48,565 bases of DNA, from positions 1 through 48,565 of the forward strand of contig NZ_JAFAGS010000069.1 in assembly GCF_019237635.1 (NCBI RefSeq). The letters run 5' to 3'. Under the pieces are notes generated by a model. That model worked only from the letters and a program-made list of their open reading frames with translations. It did no database searches and was not told where the DNA came from. Positions 16,500 to 24,255 of this stretch are shown here, piece by piece. Each line of letters starts with the position of its first letter. The first letter of the stretch is position 1. This DNA comes from Pluralibacter sp. (GTDB lineage Bacteria; Pseudomonadota; Gammaproteobacteria; Enterobacterales; Enterobacteriaceae). The position numbers were made by a program, and so were the translations under genes.

Positions 16500-16522
16500 G
16501 ACCCGGGCACCCTGCCCGGGTC
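16500..16522. terminator. Hairpin after klcA
   Basis: GACCCGGGCA CCC TGCCCGGGTC is a perfect 10-bp stem between klcA and the next leftward gene. It lacks a strong T run, so it may only reduce read-through or protect the mRNA end. Confidence 0.5.
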
Positions 16523-16531
16523 CTGGCGGTA

Positions 16532-17035
16532 TCAGTCAATGGCGCGGAAGATTTTGCTGCGTTCCGGATGCTCAATAATGCTCACGTAGTCTTTCAGGGC
16601 ATCCTGGCGGTCAACCAGGTTCTGGCAGGTCTGCGCGTACTGCGGCCCCATCTCTGAGGTTTTCCAGCACAGCTGGTTAAGTACGAACAGCGTGGCAATG
16701 ATCCCGGCAGCGTCTGCGGAGACTTCTTCGTCAAAATAATTGCCCGGAATGCTCAGCTGGTAAGTGCCCTCTGGTGGGGTCATATACCCGGTCGGGCGGG
16801 TAGTGATGATGTCTGTATGTGGGCCGACATGGCCGCTAATCCCGCGCGGCACTTCCCAGAATTGCCACATGCCGCCGTCGTAGTTGCTGTGTCTGTCCAG
16901 AAATGACTGCACCATTTGTTCGCCAAACGGCGTCGCAAACAGGCGCGGCACGAACACCTGGCGCTGGCGTGGGTGGGTGATTTCAATACGTGTTACCTGC
17001 TCAGTCTGGGGAATGGTCGCTGCGGTCGTGGTCAT
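16532..17035 (-). CDS. klcA: Antirestriction protein, KlcA/ArdB family
   Basis: The 167-residue protein has the family signature: RQRQVFVPRLFATPFGEQMV near the N-terminus, NYDGGMWQFWEVPRG, and YFDEEVSADAAGIIATLFVL. KlcA/ArdB proteins block type I restriction enzymes and protect incoming plasmid DNA. I set the start at 17035 because AAGGAGA lies just upstream; a longer open frame runs into the repeat but begins inside repeat sequence. Repeat copy 3 lies directly upstream. It fits the role of an early antirestriction gene in the leading region. Confidence 0.88.
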   Translation of the reverse strand: MTTTAATIPQTEQVTRIEITHPRQRQVFVPRLFATPFGEQMVQSFLDRHSNYDGGMWQFWEVPRGISGHVGPHTDIITTRPTGYMTPPEGTYQLSIPGNYFDEEVSADAAGIIATLFVLNQLCWKTSEMGPQYAQTCQNLVDRQDALKDYVSIIEHPERSKIFRAID

Positions 17036-17360
17036 GATGGTCTCCTTCGGCTTCTTTCTGGTGTACTCCCTTTTCCGTTTCCGGAAGGCGGGGAGCACGT
17101 TGCTGTGACACATGACCGCCCTGTTCCATCGGGGACGGAAACAAGGGGATGACAAAGCCGCAGCGCAAGCGACTGACCAGAGGGAGGGAGTGCGAACGGG
17201 TGCCGGCATCAGGCTTCAGCCGACCCTTGTTTATGGACCGGAACAGGGCAGCGTCAGTCACAGCAAAAGTGAACACCGCTGACAACGGGGGCAAAGTGGG
17301 CACCGGAAGAAGCCGGTTTACCGGCTTTCCTTAGCGGCCGTCCGTGACGGCCAGTGAGAG
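17036..17360 (-). repeat. Leading-region repeat, copy 3 (upstream of klcA)
   Basis: The core GCCGCAGCGCAAGCGACTGA starts at 17157, 122 bp before the klcA start. CTTCTTTCTGGTGT lies near 17051. The AAGCCGG/CCGGCTT hairpin is at about 17311-17328. The copy matches copies 2 and 4 almost base for base for about 290 bp. Confidence 0.85.
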
Positions 17361-17423
17361 CGGCGCTGCCGGTACGGCAGCTGCAAGCGCAGGGCCGCAG
17401 TTTTGCGGCTGGCAGAAAAGTAA

Positions 17424-17455
17424 AAGGGACTGCCCGATGACTCAGACAGTCCCTT
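17424..17455. repeat. Inverted repeat in the klcA-hok gap
   Basis: AAGGGACTG and CAGTCCCTT form a 9-bp stem with a 14-base loop. It lies downstream of the hok terminator and has no assigned role. Confidence 0.5.
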
Positions 17456-17496
17456 CAAAAAGGCGCTTGCGGCAAGCCAGAACATCATCAACCCTG

Positions 17497-17520
17497 AAAA
17501 GGCGGGGTTTCCCCCGCCTC
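17497..17520 (-). terminator. Terminator of the hok mRNA
   Basis: On the - strand GGCGGGGG AAA CCCCGCC is followed by TTTTC, six bases after the hok stop. This stem would also form the stable 3' end of the hok mRNA. Confidence 0.75.
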
Positions 17521-17525
17521 CAGGT

Positions 17526-17687
17526 CTACTTACCGTTGGATTCGTAAGCCAGAACCGCAGCGACCTCCCTGTTTCCGTCCTTTAGCCGAATCTCGCATAA
17601 GCGATTTCGGGTAAGGTATGTGAATATCAGTAGTGTGAAACACACTATTAATACGCACCAGATAAGGGCGTTTCGCGGCAGTTTCAT
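17526..17687 (-). CDS. hok: Hok-family toxic membrane peptide
   Basis: The 53-residue peptide [20 protein letters not shown]... has the Hok/Gef layout: a short basic N-terminus, one membrane helix (residues 7-24), and a C-terminal periplasmic part with the conserved Cys ([19 protein letters not shown]). Hok depolarises the membrane and kills plasmid-free daughter cells. GGAGGAG lies before the ATG. The reading frame overlaps the mok leader, and Sok antisense RNA is encoded opposite, so the whole type I module is present. Confidence 0.92.
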   Translation of the reverse strand: MKLPRNALIWCVLIVCFTLLIFTYLTRNRLCEIRLKDGNREVAAVLAYESNGK

Positions 17688-17745
17688 GGTTTACTCCTCC
17701 TTGCATAATGCACGGTAAGAGGCCATACTGGTGTTGACTAGACAT
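17530..17745 (-). CDS. mok: Mok leader reading frame overlapping hok
   Basis: A 71-codon frame begins upstream of hok and overlaps it in another phase, as mok does in plasmid R1 (70 codons). In R1, translation of mok is needed for translation of hok, and Sok blocks mok. The start codon lies within the Sok-complementary region here too. The peptide itself probably has no function. Confidence 0.75.
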   Translation of the reverse strand: MSSQHQYGLLPCIMQGGVNHETAAKRPYLVRINSVFHTTDIHIPYPKSLMRDSAKGRKQGGRCGSGLRIQR

Positions 17746-17788
17746 GCAGTGGGCCTCGGGTTAATTGAAAAATTACTCGGGGCTTTCT
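17736..17788 (+). ncRNA. sok: Sok antisense RNA
   Basis: The sequence GACTAGACAT, then GCCTCGGGTTAATTG, then TTACTCGGGGCTTTCT follows the R1 Sok pattern of a 5' tail, a stem-loop and a pyrimidine end. A promoter fits it: TTGCAT (17701-17706), a 17-bp spacer, and CATACT (17724-17729). It lies antisense to the start of mok, so it would block mok and thereby hok. The ends are approximate. Confidence 0.78.
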
Positions 17789-17916
17789 GCTATTTGCGCC
17801 ATAACAAGGCAACAAACCACCTGATCGTCATGAGGCAAACAGCCTCAAGCGCCACGCTCATTATACCGCCAGTCATCCCATTCTGACCAGGAATAACCTC
17901 TAAAATCCATGCAAAT

Positions 17917-18624
17917 TCAGCAGCCTGAATAACCCAGTTTATTCGGCACGTACAGCCGTTCCTGCGCCCGGACCACTTCGGGGGTATCCCGGACAATTGC
18001 CGCCAGATTCAGCACCAGTGTGAACAGCGATTCAGATCCATAACGCAGCCACTCCAGCTCAGCAAGTGACGGGAAACGCGGCTGCCAGCGCCAGAACATG
18101 TTCAGCCAGTCAACTTCCTTCAGGTCCGGATGCCGCTTATTCCACTGGCTGAAGGTATCCGGACTCTGGAAATTCAAATCCAGGGCAGCCAGCTGCACAA
18201 CGCGATGATACTGAATCGCCTCCTGCTCCCGCTGCCGTTCCCACTGGCGGCGGGATTTGATGCCGGACTTATGCGCACTCAGCCTGGCGCGCTGTCGATC
18301 ACGCTCCATCTGCTGAAATTCAACCTCAGGGAACAGCCAGTGCCGTGTTGAGCTGCACAATGGCGTCGGGCAATACTCGCCACGGGTTCGAATCAACGTA
18401 TCAAATGCCATTTCGTAATCTCCCAACGTAGCCAGCCTCTCGCGGGGGTTCCACATGATGCCGACAACGGATTTCAGTGCTTTACCAGTAACTTTCCCTC
18501 GCCCTGTCAGCCGTCTGAAGAAGGCGGCCGCATAGGGGTAGTAATTGAAGCGGCGGCTTCCCGTGTCACTTTCGACGTCGATAATCGCCTGCAATGCCGC
18601 CTGCCGCTCCGGCCAGAGTGGCAC
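17917..18624 (-). CDS. psiA: Plasmid SOS inhibition protein A
   Basis: The 235-residue protein shares the F PsiA landmarks: YYPYAAAFFRRLTG near the N-terminus, a WLFPEVEFQQMERDR block, a basic helix (RRQWERQREQEAIQYH) and WRWQPRFPSLAELEWLRYG. PsiA is encoded next to PsiB in F-like leading regions, where PsiB dampens the SOS response; the role of PsiA is less clear. The start is uncertain. The frame has only GTG at 18624, with a poor ribosome site, and an SLVPL sequence like F PsiA continues upstream without an ATG. psiB and ssb are missing from this window. Confidence 0.85.
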   Translation of the reverse strand: MPLWPERQAALQAIIDVESDTGSRRFNYYPYAAAFFRRLTGRGKVTGKALKSVVGIMWNPRERLATLGDYEMAFDTLIRTRGEYCPTPLCSSTRHWLFPEVEFQQMERDRQRARLSAHKSGIKSRRQWERQREQEAIQYHRVVQLAALDLNFQSPDTFSQWNKRHPDLKEVDWLNMFWRWQPRFPSLAELEWLRYGSESLFTLVLNLAAIVRDTPEVVRAQERLYVPNKLGYSGC

Positions 18625-18677
18625 CAGGGAAAGATGCTTCGGAACAGAGCCGCCCTCCCGGGCGGTCTTCGTGGGTT

Positions 18678-19985
18678 TTACTCCGCGTCCGTCTGAGGAA
18701 ACTGCTCGCTTATCCAGGCACGTAACCGGCGCATGTTCAGCAGCACAGGCTTCACTGTCTCGCCGTTCCCGGCAATCCGTTCCGGTATGGCCGTCTTCAG
18801 CATGGCAAGGTCCAGCTTTTTTTCGGCAGCCACCTTAGTGACCTTCTCCACCATGTCGGAAACCAGTTCGTCGGAAACGTCCTCATCAAAACTTGGACGA
18901 AGCCAGGCATCCGGATGTTCAGGACTCAGGCCAAATACTGCCAGCAGCTTCTCAGCCGCGCGGTTTTGTGCCGGAGTGTCGCATTTCACCGTACCCGTCT
19001 CCGCATCCACGCAGACACCGTGCCATTCAGCATGAACAAAGGGGGAAAGGGCATTAATACATCCCAGCTCATTTCGGTTCAGAAGGTTTGCGATCGTTGC
19101 CGCATCGTGGTGTTCCAGCATCATGGCCGAGGCAATACCGATGGCGTTAACCATGACGCCGTGCGTGCCGATATGGCGGGTGCGGTACAGCGCAGGCCCC
19201 ACATTTTCAGTCAGCCATGCCCAGTGCAGCGCCTTACTCCACGCCTTCCACAAATTGATGGCATCTCCACGGAGCACATCGGAAATCTCGTCACTGGCAC
19301 GCAGGCCAAACATTTTGCGGGTGGCATCATGCAGCGCTTTAAAGCTGATAAGCAGGTCACTTTTAGCCGGGACCACGTTGTGCTCGTAATCCACGCGACC
19401 GTTGAGTGCTGGTACAGCGATCACTATCTGACGGACCAGAGCATTGACCGGATCTTTATGGTTGTACGCCATTGAGATGGCCGTGGCCGGTTTGCTGGCA
19501 TTGTTGTTGATGTCAGCAAAGAACTGCTGACGGGCCTTCAGAGACAGCCCTTCCGTCAGCAGCAGTGTGATGGTATCGGGAGAGTCTTTCCGCGCGGTAA
19601 TATAGTCAATGATCCCCCGGGAGCGGGTCTGGCCGTCAAACAGGTGAATAATTGCATCCATAGAAATAAATAACGTCCCCAAACCACCCTTCACCCCTTC
19701 CGCCTCTTCAAAGCGAACCACGCCATCGATATTGCCGACCAGCGTGGGCAGCATATAGTCGGTCTTATTGTCATACCCACTGGTCAGATAGCCGGTGACC
19801 TTTTTAGCCCGGCCAAGGTGGACCTCACGCTGAGAGCGGGACATCACATCCCCTGCATCGTCAAACGCCATAATGCGTTTCAGCATATTCATTGGCGCGC
19901 AGATCATGTACTGGACACGGCCGCCCTGGTAGCAGCGAATAGCGGGGAACTGGAAAAAGTACTCTTGGGTCTGGGTTGTCATCAT
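18678..19985 (-). CDS. Stand-alone DGQHR-domain (DndB-like) protein
   Basis: The 435-residue protein has the DGQTR motif (residues 117-121) in an AIIHLFDGQTRSRGIIDYIT context and a following FADINNNASKPATAISMAYN block, the signature of DGQHR/DndB proteins, which have a ParB-like nucleotide-binding fold. DndB regulates phosphorothioation genes in Dnd systems, but no dnd gene is nearby. The start is at 19985, with AAGGAGG upstream; the longer frame begins inside the repeat. Repeat copy 4 precedes it and psiA follows it, so it is a leading-region gene, perhaps an anti-defence or DNA-protection factor. The function is inferred. Confidence 0.75.
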   Translation of the reverse strand: MMTTQTQEYFFQFPAIRCYQGGRVQYMICAPMNMLKRIMAFDDAGDVMSRSQREVHLGRAKKVTGYLTSGYDNKTDYMLPTLVGNIDGVVRFEEAEGVKGGLGTLFISMDAIIHLFDGQTRSRGIIDYITARKDSPDTITLLLTEGLSLKARQQFFADINNNASKPATAISMAYNHKDPVNALVRQIVIAVPALNGRVDYEHNVVPAKSDLLISFKALHDATRKMFGLRASDEISDVLRGDAINLWKAWSKALHWAWLTENVGPALYRTRHIGTHGVMVNAIGIASAMMLEHHDAATIANLLNRNELGCINALSPFVHAEWHGVCVDAETGTVKCDTPAQNRAAEKLLAVFGLSPEHPDAWLRPSFDEDVSDELVSDMVEKVTKVAAEKKLDLAMLKTAIPERIAGNGETVKPVLLNMRRLRAWISEQFPQTDAE

Positions 19986-20310
19986 TGCCTCCTTCGGCTT
20001 CTTTCTGGTGTCCTCCCTTTTCCGTTTCCGGAAGGCGGGGAGCACGTTGCTGTGACACATGACCGCCCTGTTCCATCGGGGACGGAAACAAGGGGGATGA
20101 CAAAGCCGCAGCGCAAGCGACTGACCAGCGGGAGGGAGTGCGAACGGGTGCCGGCATCAGGCTTCAGCCGACCCTTGTTTATGGACCGGAACAGGGCAGC
20201 GTCAGTCACAGCAAAAGTGAACACCGCTGACAACGGGGGCAAAGTGGGTACCGGAAGAAGTCGGTTTACCGGCTTTCCTTAGCGGCCGTCAGAGACGGCC
20301 AGTGAAAGTG
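19986..20310 (-). repeat. Leading-region repeat, copy 4 (upstream of the DndB-like gene)
   Basis: The core GCCGCAGCGCAAGCGACTGA starts at 20105, 120 bp before the gene start. CTTCTTTCTGGTGT lies near 19998. The hairpin reads AGTCGGTTTACCGGCTT here (about 20249-20266), one base off perfect. It is nearly identical to copies 2 and 3. Confidence 0.85.
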
Positions 20311-20569
20311 GCGCTGCCGGGACGGCAGCTGCTCACGCCGCCCTTCAGGCATCGCTTGCTATCCCTGCGGGACGGAGACAGGCCACGTCCTGGCTCCGCG
20401 TAGCCTGGTGGCCACCGCGTGGACGCCCGGCGAAGTGCAGGCGACGACCCGGTTCACCGGGAAGCCGAAGGGGCCCAGCCGGGTTTGAATTTCTTTGATT
20501 GTGGTGCTTTTGAGCCCCGAGATTCGATTAAAAAATAAATTAAAATAAGTGCAGTTTTTGCACTTTTTC
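19991..20569. repeat. Long direct repeat A' (partner at 14931-15504)
   Basis: This is the second copy of the long repeat. It ends in AATAAGTGCAGTTTTTGCAC and a T run, as the first does, but no XRE gene follows; only a weak trace of similarity to its start (ATCCGACCATTTCAACC) remains. With 20570-20827 it makes an 842-bp gap without a gene. Confidence 0.8.
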
Positions 20570-20687
20570 TGCATTAAAAATCCGACCATTTCAACCCCGA
20601 TACCTGAAATATTTGTCGCCCTGAATCGCATGATTTAAGGTCATCCGGAACCGGGCCGGAGCGCCGCAGGCGCCGGGTTTCGGTCCC

Positions 20688-20707
20688 TGCAGGCTTCAGC
20701 CTGCAGA
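20688..20707. repeat. Perfect palindrome in the 20.6-20.8 kb gap
   Basis: CTGCAGGCTT CAGCCTGCAG is a near-perfect hairpin. A second GC-rich one, GGCGC/GCGCC type, lies near 20660-20682. They are part of a cluster of folds next to the DnaA-box hairpin. Confidence 0.5.
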
Positions 20708-20732
20708 AGGGTTTTCCCGCCGGCAAAAGTCG

Positions 20733-20780
20733 GTTGTCCACAGTGCAGGTCAGTAAGGTACCGGACAGCCTGTGGATAAC
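20733..20780. promoter_or_regulatory. Inverted DnaA boxes forming a hairpin (possible primosome site)
   Basis: GTTGTCCACAG (20733-20743) and CTGTGGATAAC (20770-20780) are inverted with one mismatch and a 26-base loop. The second contains TTATCCACA on the - strand, a perfect DnaA box, and the first has TTGTCCACA. A DnaA box in a hairpin stem is how the R6K A-site (ABC primosome) is built, so this may prime the complementary strand after transfer. The function is inferred. Confidence 0.5.
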
Positions 20781-20827
20781 ATGCTCAGGAGCGCACTGTT
20801 CGTGACACGCCCCTGAGCGGTTACTAT

Positions 20828-21742
20828 TTAACCACCATAGTGCGGTACATTACCCAGCAGCCAGTCCGGGCCAATGACATCGCTCCATCCGTGCTCATCC
20901 TCTTCGTCATACTCCAGACTGTCATCAGCACACTCAACCAGACGGCCCTCTTCATAACGCCGGTAGCCACAATAGTCACCGCCAGCCTCACTGAAATAGT
21001 GGTCAATGGTACAGCCCCATCTGTCTGACAGTGCCTCCATGACCGACTCATCTGGCGGAGACCAGGGCGTATCCATATCAATTTCCAGCCAGCCGTAACC
21101 GCCTGTTATTTCAGCCTGACTGGCTGAAGGCCATTTAATGCCATAGTTGGCGCAGTACAGGTCACAGGCGCTCTGTACCCTCTCCAGCAGGCGACCATTA
21201 AATCCGTTAAGTTCACACGCAAGCCTTGTGGGGAAAATCAGGCGGAAATCGCACATCTCGCCTTCGGGTTCGGCTTCAAGCATATCGAACACCTCTCCCC
21301 GGTTGACGGTTTGCAGCCACAAATGGCTCCAGTCATGGCTTTGAATGCGCATCACGGCATCAACCCGCGTCTGCTCATCGGCGGTCAGATCATCCCACTT
21401 CAGACCGGCAAGCCCCGTCGCCTGATAATACTGGTCGATATAATGGCAGCATGATTTATCCAGCCAGGCATTACTGCCCAGCTTTGCCACCCATCCGCCA
21501 AATGCAAGGGCGGCTTCAGTGGGTTCGTCGCAGCCATGCGCAGTGAGCGCTGGATACGGCAGATACTGCATATCGATACCCGGCTTCAGTCGCCCGGCCA
21601 CGCCGGCGATGAACATGCGAATACTTTGATTAATAGCGCGTTTGTAATACGGGTACATCGTCCCGTTCGCCCAGGCCTCGACCTCGGCCTGCGCATACAC
21701 AGACACGGTGAGTTTAATTCGGTTGGCACACCAGTTCGGCAT
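20828..21742 (-). CDS. DUF1281/YubB-like leading-region protein
   Basis: The 304-residue protein begins MPNWCANRIKLTVSV, the hallmark N-terminus of DUF1281/YubB (Api92-like) proteins of plasmids and phages, which have a ferredoxin-like N-terminal domain. I chose this Met because GGAGAGA lies just upstream; MGERT at 21757 is the other option. The C-terminal half has IDMDTPWSPPDESVMEALSD and a very acidic end (DDSLEYDEEDEHGW). The function of the family is not established. Repeat copy 5 lies 96 bp upstream. Confidence 0.8.
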   Translation of the reverse strand: MPNWCANRIKLTVSVYAQAEVEAWANGTMYPYYKRAINQSIRMFIAGVAGRLKPGIDMQYLPYPALTAHGCDEPTEAALAFGGWVAKLGSNAWLDKSCCHYIDQYYQATGLAGLKWDDLTADEQTRVDAVMRIQSHDWSHLWLQTVNRGEVFDMLEAEPEGEMCDFRLIFPTRLACELNGFNGRLLERVQSACDLYCANYGIKWPSASQAEITGGYGWLEIDMDTPWSPPDESVMEALSDRWGCTIDHYFSEAGGDYCGYRRYEEGRLVECADDSLEYDEEDEHGWSDVIGPDWLLGNVPHYGG

Positions 21743-21759
21743 CGTTCTCTCTCCCATAC

Positions 21760-21896
21760 AAGTTGGTGGATACGGCTGTCGCCGTGACCACTAACCAGAC
21801 CGGGCGGTCAGCGGGGGGAACAAGGGCGCGCCCGGAAGCCGCAGCGCAGGCGAAAATCAGTGCTGAATGCGCTGATTTTTGACGTGAACGGGTGAG
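21760..21896 (-). repeat. Leading-region repeat, copy 5 (diverged)
   Basis: The core begins GCCGCAGCGCAGGCG at 21838, 96 bp from the gene start. The middle is replaced by a hairpin, AAAATCAG...CTGATTTTT (21853-21880), after which GTGAACGGGTG resumes the shared pattern. The rest of the 388-bp gap, to 22130, is GC-rich with small hairpins (for example CGCCGGGGG near 22074) and no convincing gene. Confidence 0.65.
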
Positions 21897-22130
21897 GAGC
21901 GCGGCGTAGCTTCCCTTGTTACTCACGCCGCCCGGGCTAAGGTTTGGGCACGGCGTCAGCCCCCTCGGGCACAACACGTATCGCGGAAAAAGCCAACTTC
22001 CGCCGGCACGGCGACAGAAGGCGACCGGTACGGGCGCGGCCTTTTTGACTCCGGATAACACCGGCTCAACGCCGGGGGTATCCGGCAGGGGGAAACGGGC
22101 CGCTGGGGAGCGACCCGGGAGTGTCGGGGA

Positions 22131-22925
22131 TCAGGCGGCGTGAACAAAACTGCGGAAGGCCTGCGCCTGCTCTGTAATGGCGTGACGGGCTTCGTTTGCG
22201 ACATACTGGATTTCTGACCGGCAGACCCATTTTCTGACCGGCTGCCCGGGGAGAATGACAACCTCACTGGCCCAGGACTCCGCCATCAGCTGGCCCGCGC
22301 ATTTCACCTGAAACCGGACGGAAGCCACGCGGGCATTATCGTCCAGGATCAGCCGGATATACTCCTCCAGAATGGCATCCTCTGTTTCACAATAGCCACA
22401 GTCGCACGGGTCTACCGCCACGGCCTCCAGGGTGACGTTCTCCGTGGCCCGGGTGAACAGGTTCTCATTATATTCAGCCGGATACGTCCCTTCGGTGAGG
22501 CGGTAACCCAGTGTTTTCACACTGTGACACAGACATTCATACTGTTCGCGCAGTGCCTGCAGTAGACGTTTTTCCAGCCCTTCCATTTCATCCGGAAACC
22601 CCTCGGCAACCATCCGGGTATTGCCAGAATGGCTGTACCAGCTCTGTGTCAGTTCGAGTCGCACACAAGCGCCCTGCTCCTTCACCGCCGTGAATAACGC
22701 CCGGGCATGGCGCCGGGTCAGATAACGCTTCCCTCGCAGCCCCGGAATAATACGAAGCAGATCGGTGCTGGAAAGGGTGCCGTGGAAAACCACGCCGTCG
22801 CTCTGGCACCACTGCAGGCCATATTCAAGGCGAAGTGATGTGGGCCAGTTCAGAGCCTGCAGCTCCTGTTTTGCCATGGTGTGGATCAGCGCACTGGTCA
22901 GGCTGTGAAAGGTCTGAAATGTCAT
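22131..22925 (-). CDS. Hypothetical leading-region protein (264 aa), paralog of the 254-aa protein
   Basis: The protein has a VVFHGTLSSTDLLRIIPGLRGK segment split by a helix, a Cys-rich stretch (VDPCDCGYCETEDAILEEYI), and a C-terminal EVVILPGQPVRKWVCRSEIQ block. The last block lines up with EVCVIRPGTPVRGWLPRQHL of the gene at 23491, and the order and spacing of the other parts also match, so the two are distant paralogs. No function is recognised. It has repeat copy 6 upstream (105 bp). Confidence 0.65.
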   Translation of the reverse strand: MTFQTFHSLTSALIHTMAKQELQALNWPTSLRLEYGLQWCQSDGVVFHGTLSSTDLLRIIPGLRGKRYLTRRHARALFTAVKEQGACVRLELTQSWYSHSGNTRMVAEGFPDEMEGLEKRLLQALREQYECLCHSVKTLGYRLTEGTYPAEYNENLFTRATENVTLEAVAVDPCDCGYCETEDAILEEYIRLILDDNARVASVRFQVKCAGQLMAESWASEVVILPGQPVRKWVCRSEIQYVANEARHAITEQAQAFRSFVHAA

Positions 22926-23060
22926 CGTGTGTTTCCTCTGGTGTTGACTCCCCTGACTGGCCGGGAAGTGATGGCCGTGACCCTTTCGCGAGACGGGGTA
23001 TCAGGGCCGGCGTCAATAACCGGAGGGAGGCCGCAGCGCCGCGTGGCAGACGCGGTGACC
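22926..23060 (-). repeat. Leading-region repeat, copy 6 (diverged)
   Basis: GCCGCAGCGCC begins at 23030, 105 bp before the gene start, followed by a changed middle (GCGTGGCAGACGCGGTGACC) that itself can fold (GCGT/ACGC). GTTTCCTCTGGTGTTG next to the gene corresponds to the TTTCTGGTGT element of the other copies. Confidence 0.6.
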
Positions 23061-23191
23061 GGGGGACTGACGGGCTGTTGATGCCGGACCGCACCGGCTC
23101 AGCGTGAGTCACGGCCAGAAACACCGGCGACAAAGGAGAGAGACGCCGAAGGAAAGACGTCGTCCGCCTGTAAGGCGGGTAAAGGCGCCCT

Positions 23192-23440
23192 TCAGGGCGC
23201 GTCATTATTCGCGGCGCGGGAAAAATCGCCACAGTGTTGGAAATAGCCGTCTGCATCGGTGGCGCCGGGCCAGTCTCCCCCCGCGTGGCGCTGGCAGAGG
23301 CTGGACTCCCCGGGGCTGTACCACAGATGCTTACACCAGGCGCACAGGTCGTCATCTGAAATGGAGCGGGAAAATATCATCAGCTCTGCGGGCGGCTCTC
23401 TGAAAGTAGCAGGGACTGAATGGGCAGAAATGGGTTGCAT
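23192..23440 (-). CDS. Small Cys-rich protein (82 aa), possible zinc binder
   Basis: I start it at MQPISAHSVPATFREPPAEL because GAGG lies 8 bases upstream. The protein has DDDLCAWCKHLWYSPGESSL followed by CQRHAGG and a later C (YFQHCGDF), so CxxC...CxxH could bind zinc. No family is recognised. It lies just after the 254-residue gene, on the same strand. Confidence 0.55.
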   Translation of the reverse strand: MQPISAHSVPATFREPPAELMIFSRSISDDDLCAWCKHLWYSPGESSLCQRHAGGDWPGATDADGYFQHCGDFSRAANNDAP

Positions 23441-23490
23441 GTACATCACCTCAGTGGATCCTCCCGGCGGCCCGGGAGGGTGCGTTAACA

Positions 23491-24255
23491 TCAGCGCGGG
23501 GCAAAACTTGCGGTAATTTCCCGCTCAATCTGGATGGTTCTGCGGACGTTCGCCGCCAGGGTCGTCAGGTGCTGGCGCGGTAGCCAGCCACGCACCGGTG
23601 TACCGGGACGGATAACACAGACCTCGGGAAGCTGAATTTCTCCCATCCGGAACATACCCAGATCCCGAATGACCACCAGGCCGACGGTCAGGACTTCAGA
23701 ACCCTGGTTGAGGATCTCATCCAGCCAGGCATCGGTCTGCTGGCGGTCAGGTTTTACCGTGACTGGCAGCTCATCCCATACTTCTGCAGCCACAATGAAA
23801 TGGGGTGTTTCACGCTCAAATATCCAGGCACCATCATATCTGGCTCCGGTTAGCGCCAGGATGGTGTCAGCGTCCTCAGCCATCAGCTGGCAGACAGCAG
23901 CCAGATCATCCTGCAGGGCATTTTGCAGGGAGTCCCGGCACAGCTCGCGGTCATCAGGCATATCGATCAGGACAACATTGAGGCTCATTTCCTCTCCACA
24001 GACCTTACCCATAATCCGGGCAGAGACACCGCTCTTACCGCACAGCAGCTGCAGACCGCTGACGTTCTTCGATGCCAGCCGTCCTCTCGCTGCCAGGCAG
24101 GGCAACAGGTCAATCAGGGTGGTGGTATTGACCGTACCCGCAACCGTTAACATGCTGCCGCATTCTGCTGCGTGGAAATCCAGGCCTTCAGACCAGCCGC
24201 GTTCGGTAAGAAGCTGGCGGCCCCGGGCCGCCGTCAGAAGGGTATACAGGCTCAC
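23491..24255 (-). CDS. Hypothetical leading-region protein (254 aa), paralog of the 264-aa protein
   Basis: It starts MSLYTLLTAARGRQLLTERG and overlaps the stop of the 94-residue gene by 4 bases (ATGA), so it is translationally coupled. It has a TVAGTVNTTTLIDLLPCLAA segment, an acidic middle (DMPDDRELCRDSLQNAL) and the PEVCVIRPGTPVRGWLPRQ block. The architecture matches the 264-residue protein. No function is recognised. Confidence 0.65.
   Translation of the reverse strand: MSLYTLLTAARGRQLLTERGWSEGLDFHAAECGSMLTVAGTVNTTTLIDLLPCLAARGRLASKNVSGLQLLCGKSGVSARIMGKVCGEEMSLNVVLIDMPDDRELCRDSLQNALQDDLAAVCQLMAEDADTILALTGARYDGAWIFERETPHFIVAAEVWDELPVTVKPDRQQTDAWLDEILNQGSEVLTVGLVVIRDLGMFRMGEIQLPEVCVIRPGTPVRGWLPRQHLTTLAANVRRTIQIEREITASFAPR

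Noticed and set aside
14844..17209. Recurring peptide MPAPVRTPSLWSVACAAAL from - strand frames in the leading-region repeats
   Set aside because: It recurs only because the DNA is repeated. Between copies 7 and 8 the base changes alter residues (Thr to Ile, Ala to Phe), with no bias to silent changes, and the downstream frame differs between copies. It is a repeat, not a conserved small protein.
18915..19475. 186-codon rightward frame opposite the DndB-like gene
   Set aside because: Shadow of a gene with clear DGQTR and family blocks.
22825..23355. 176-codon - strand frame across repeat copy 6
   Set aside because: It overlaps the start of the 264-residue gene and the repeat element, and is Pro/Arg-rich without a family.
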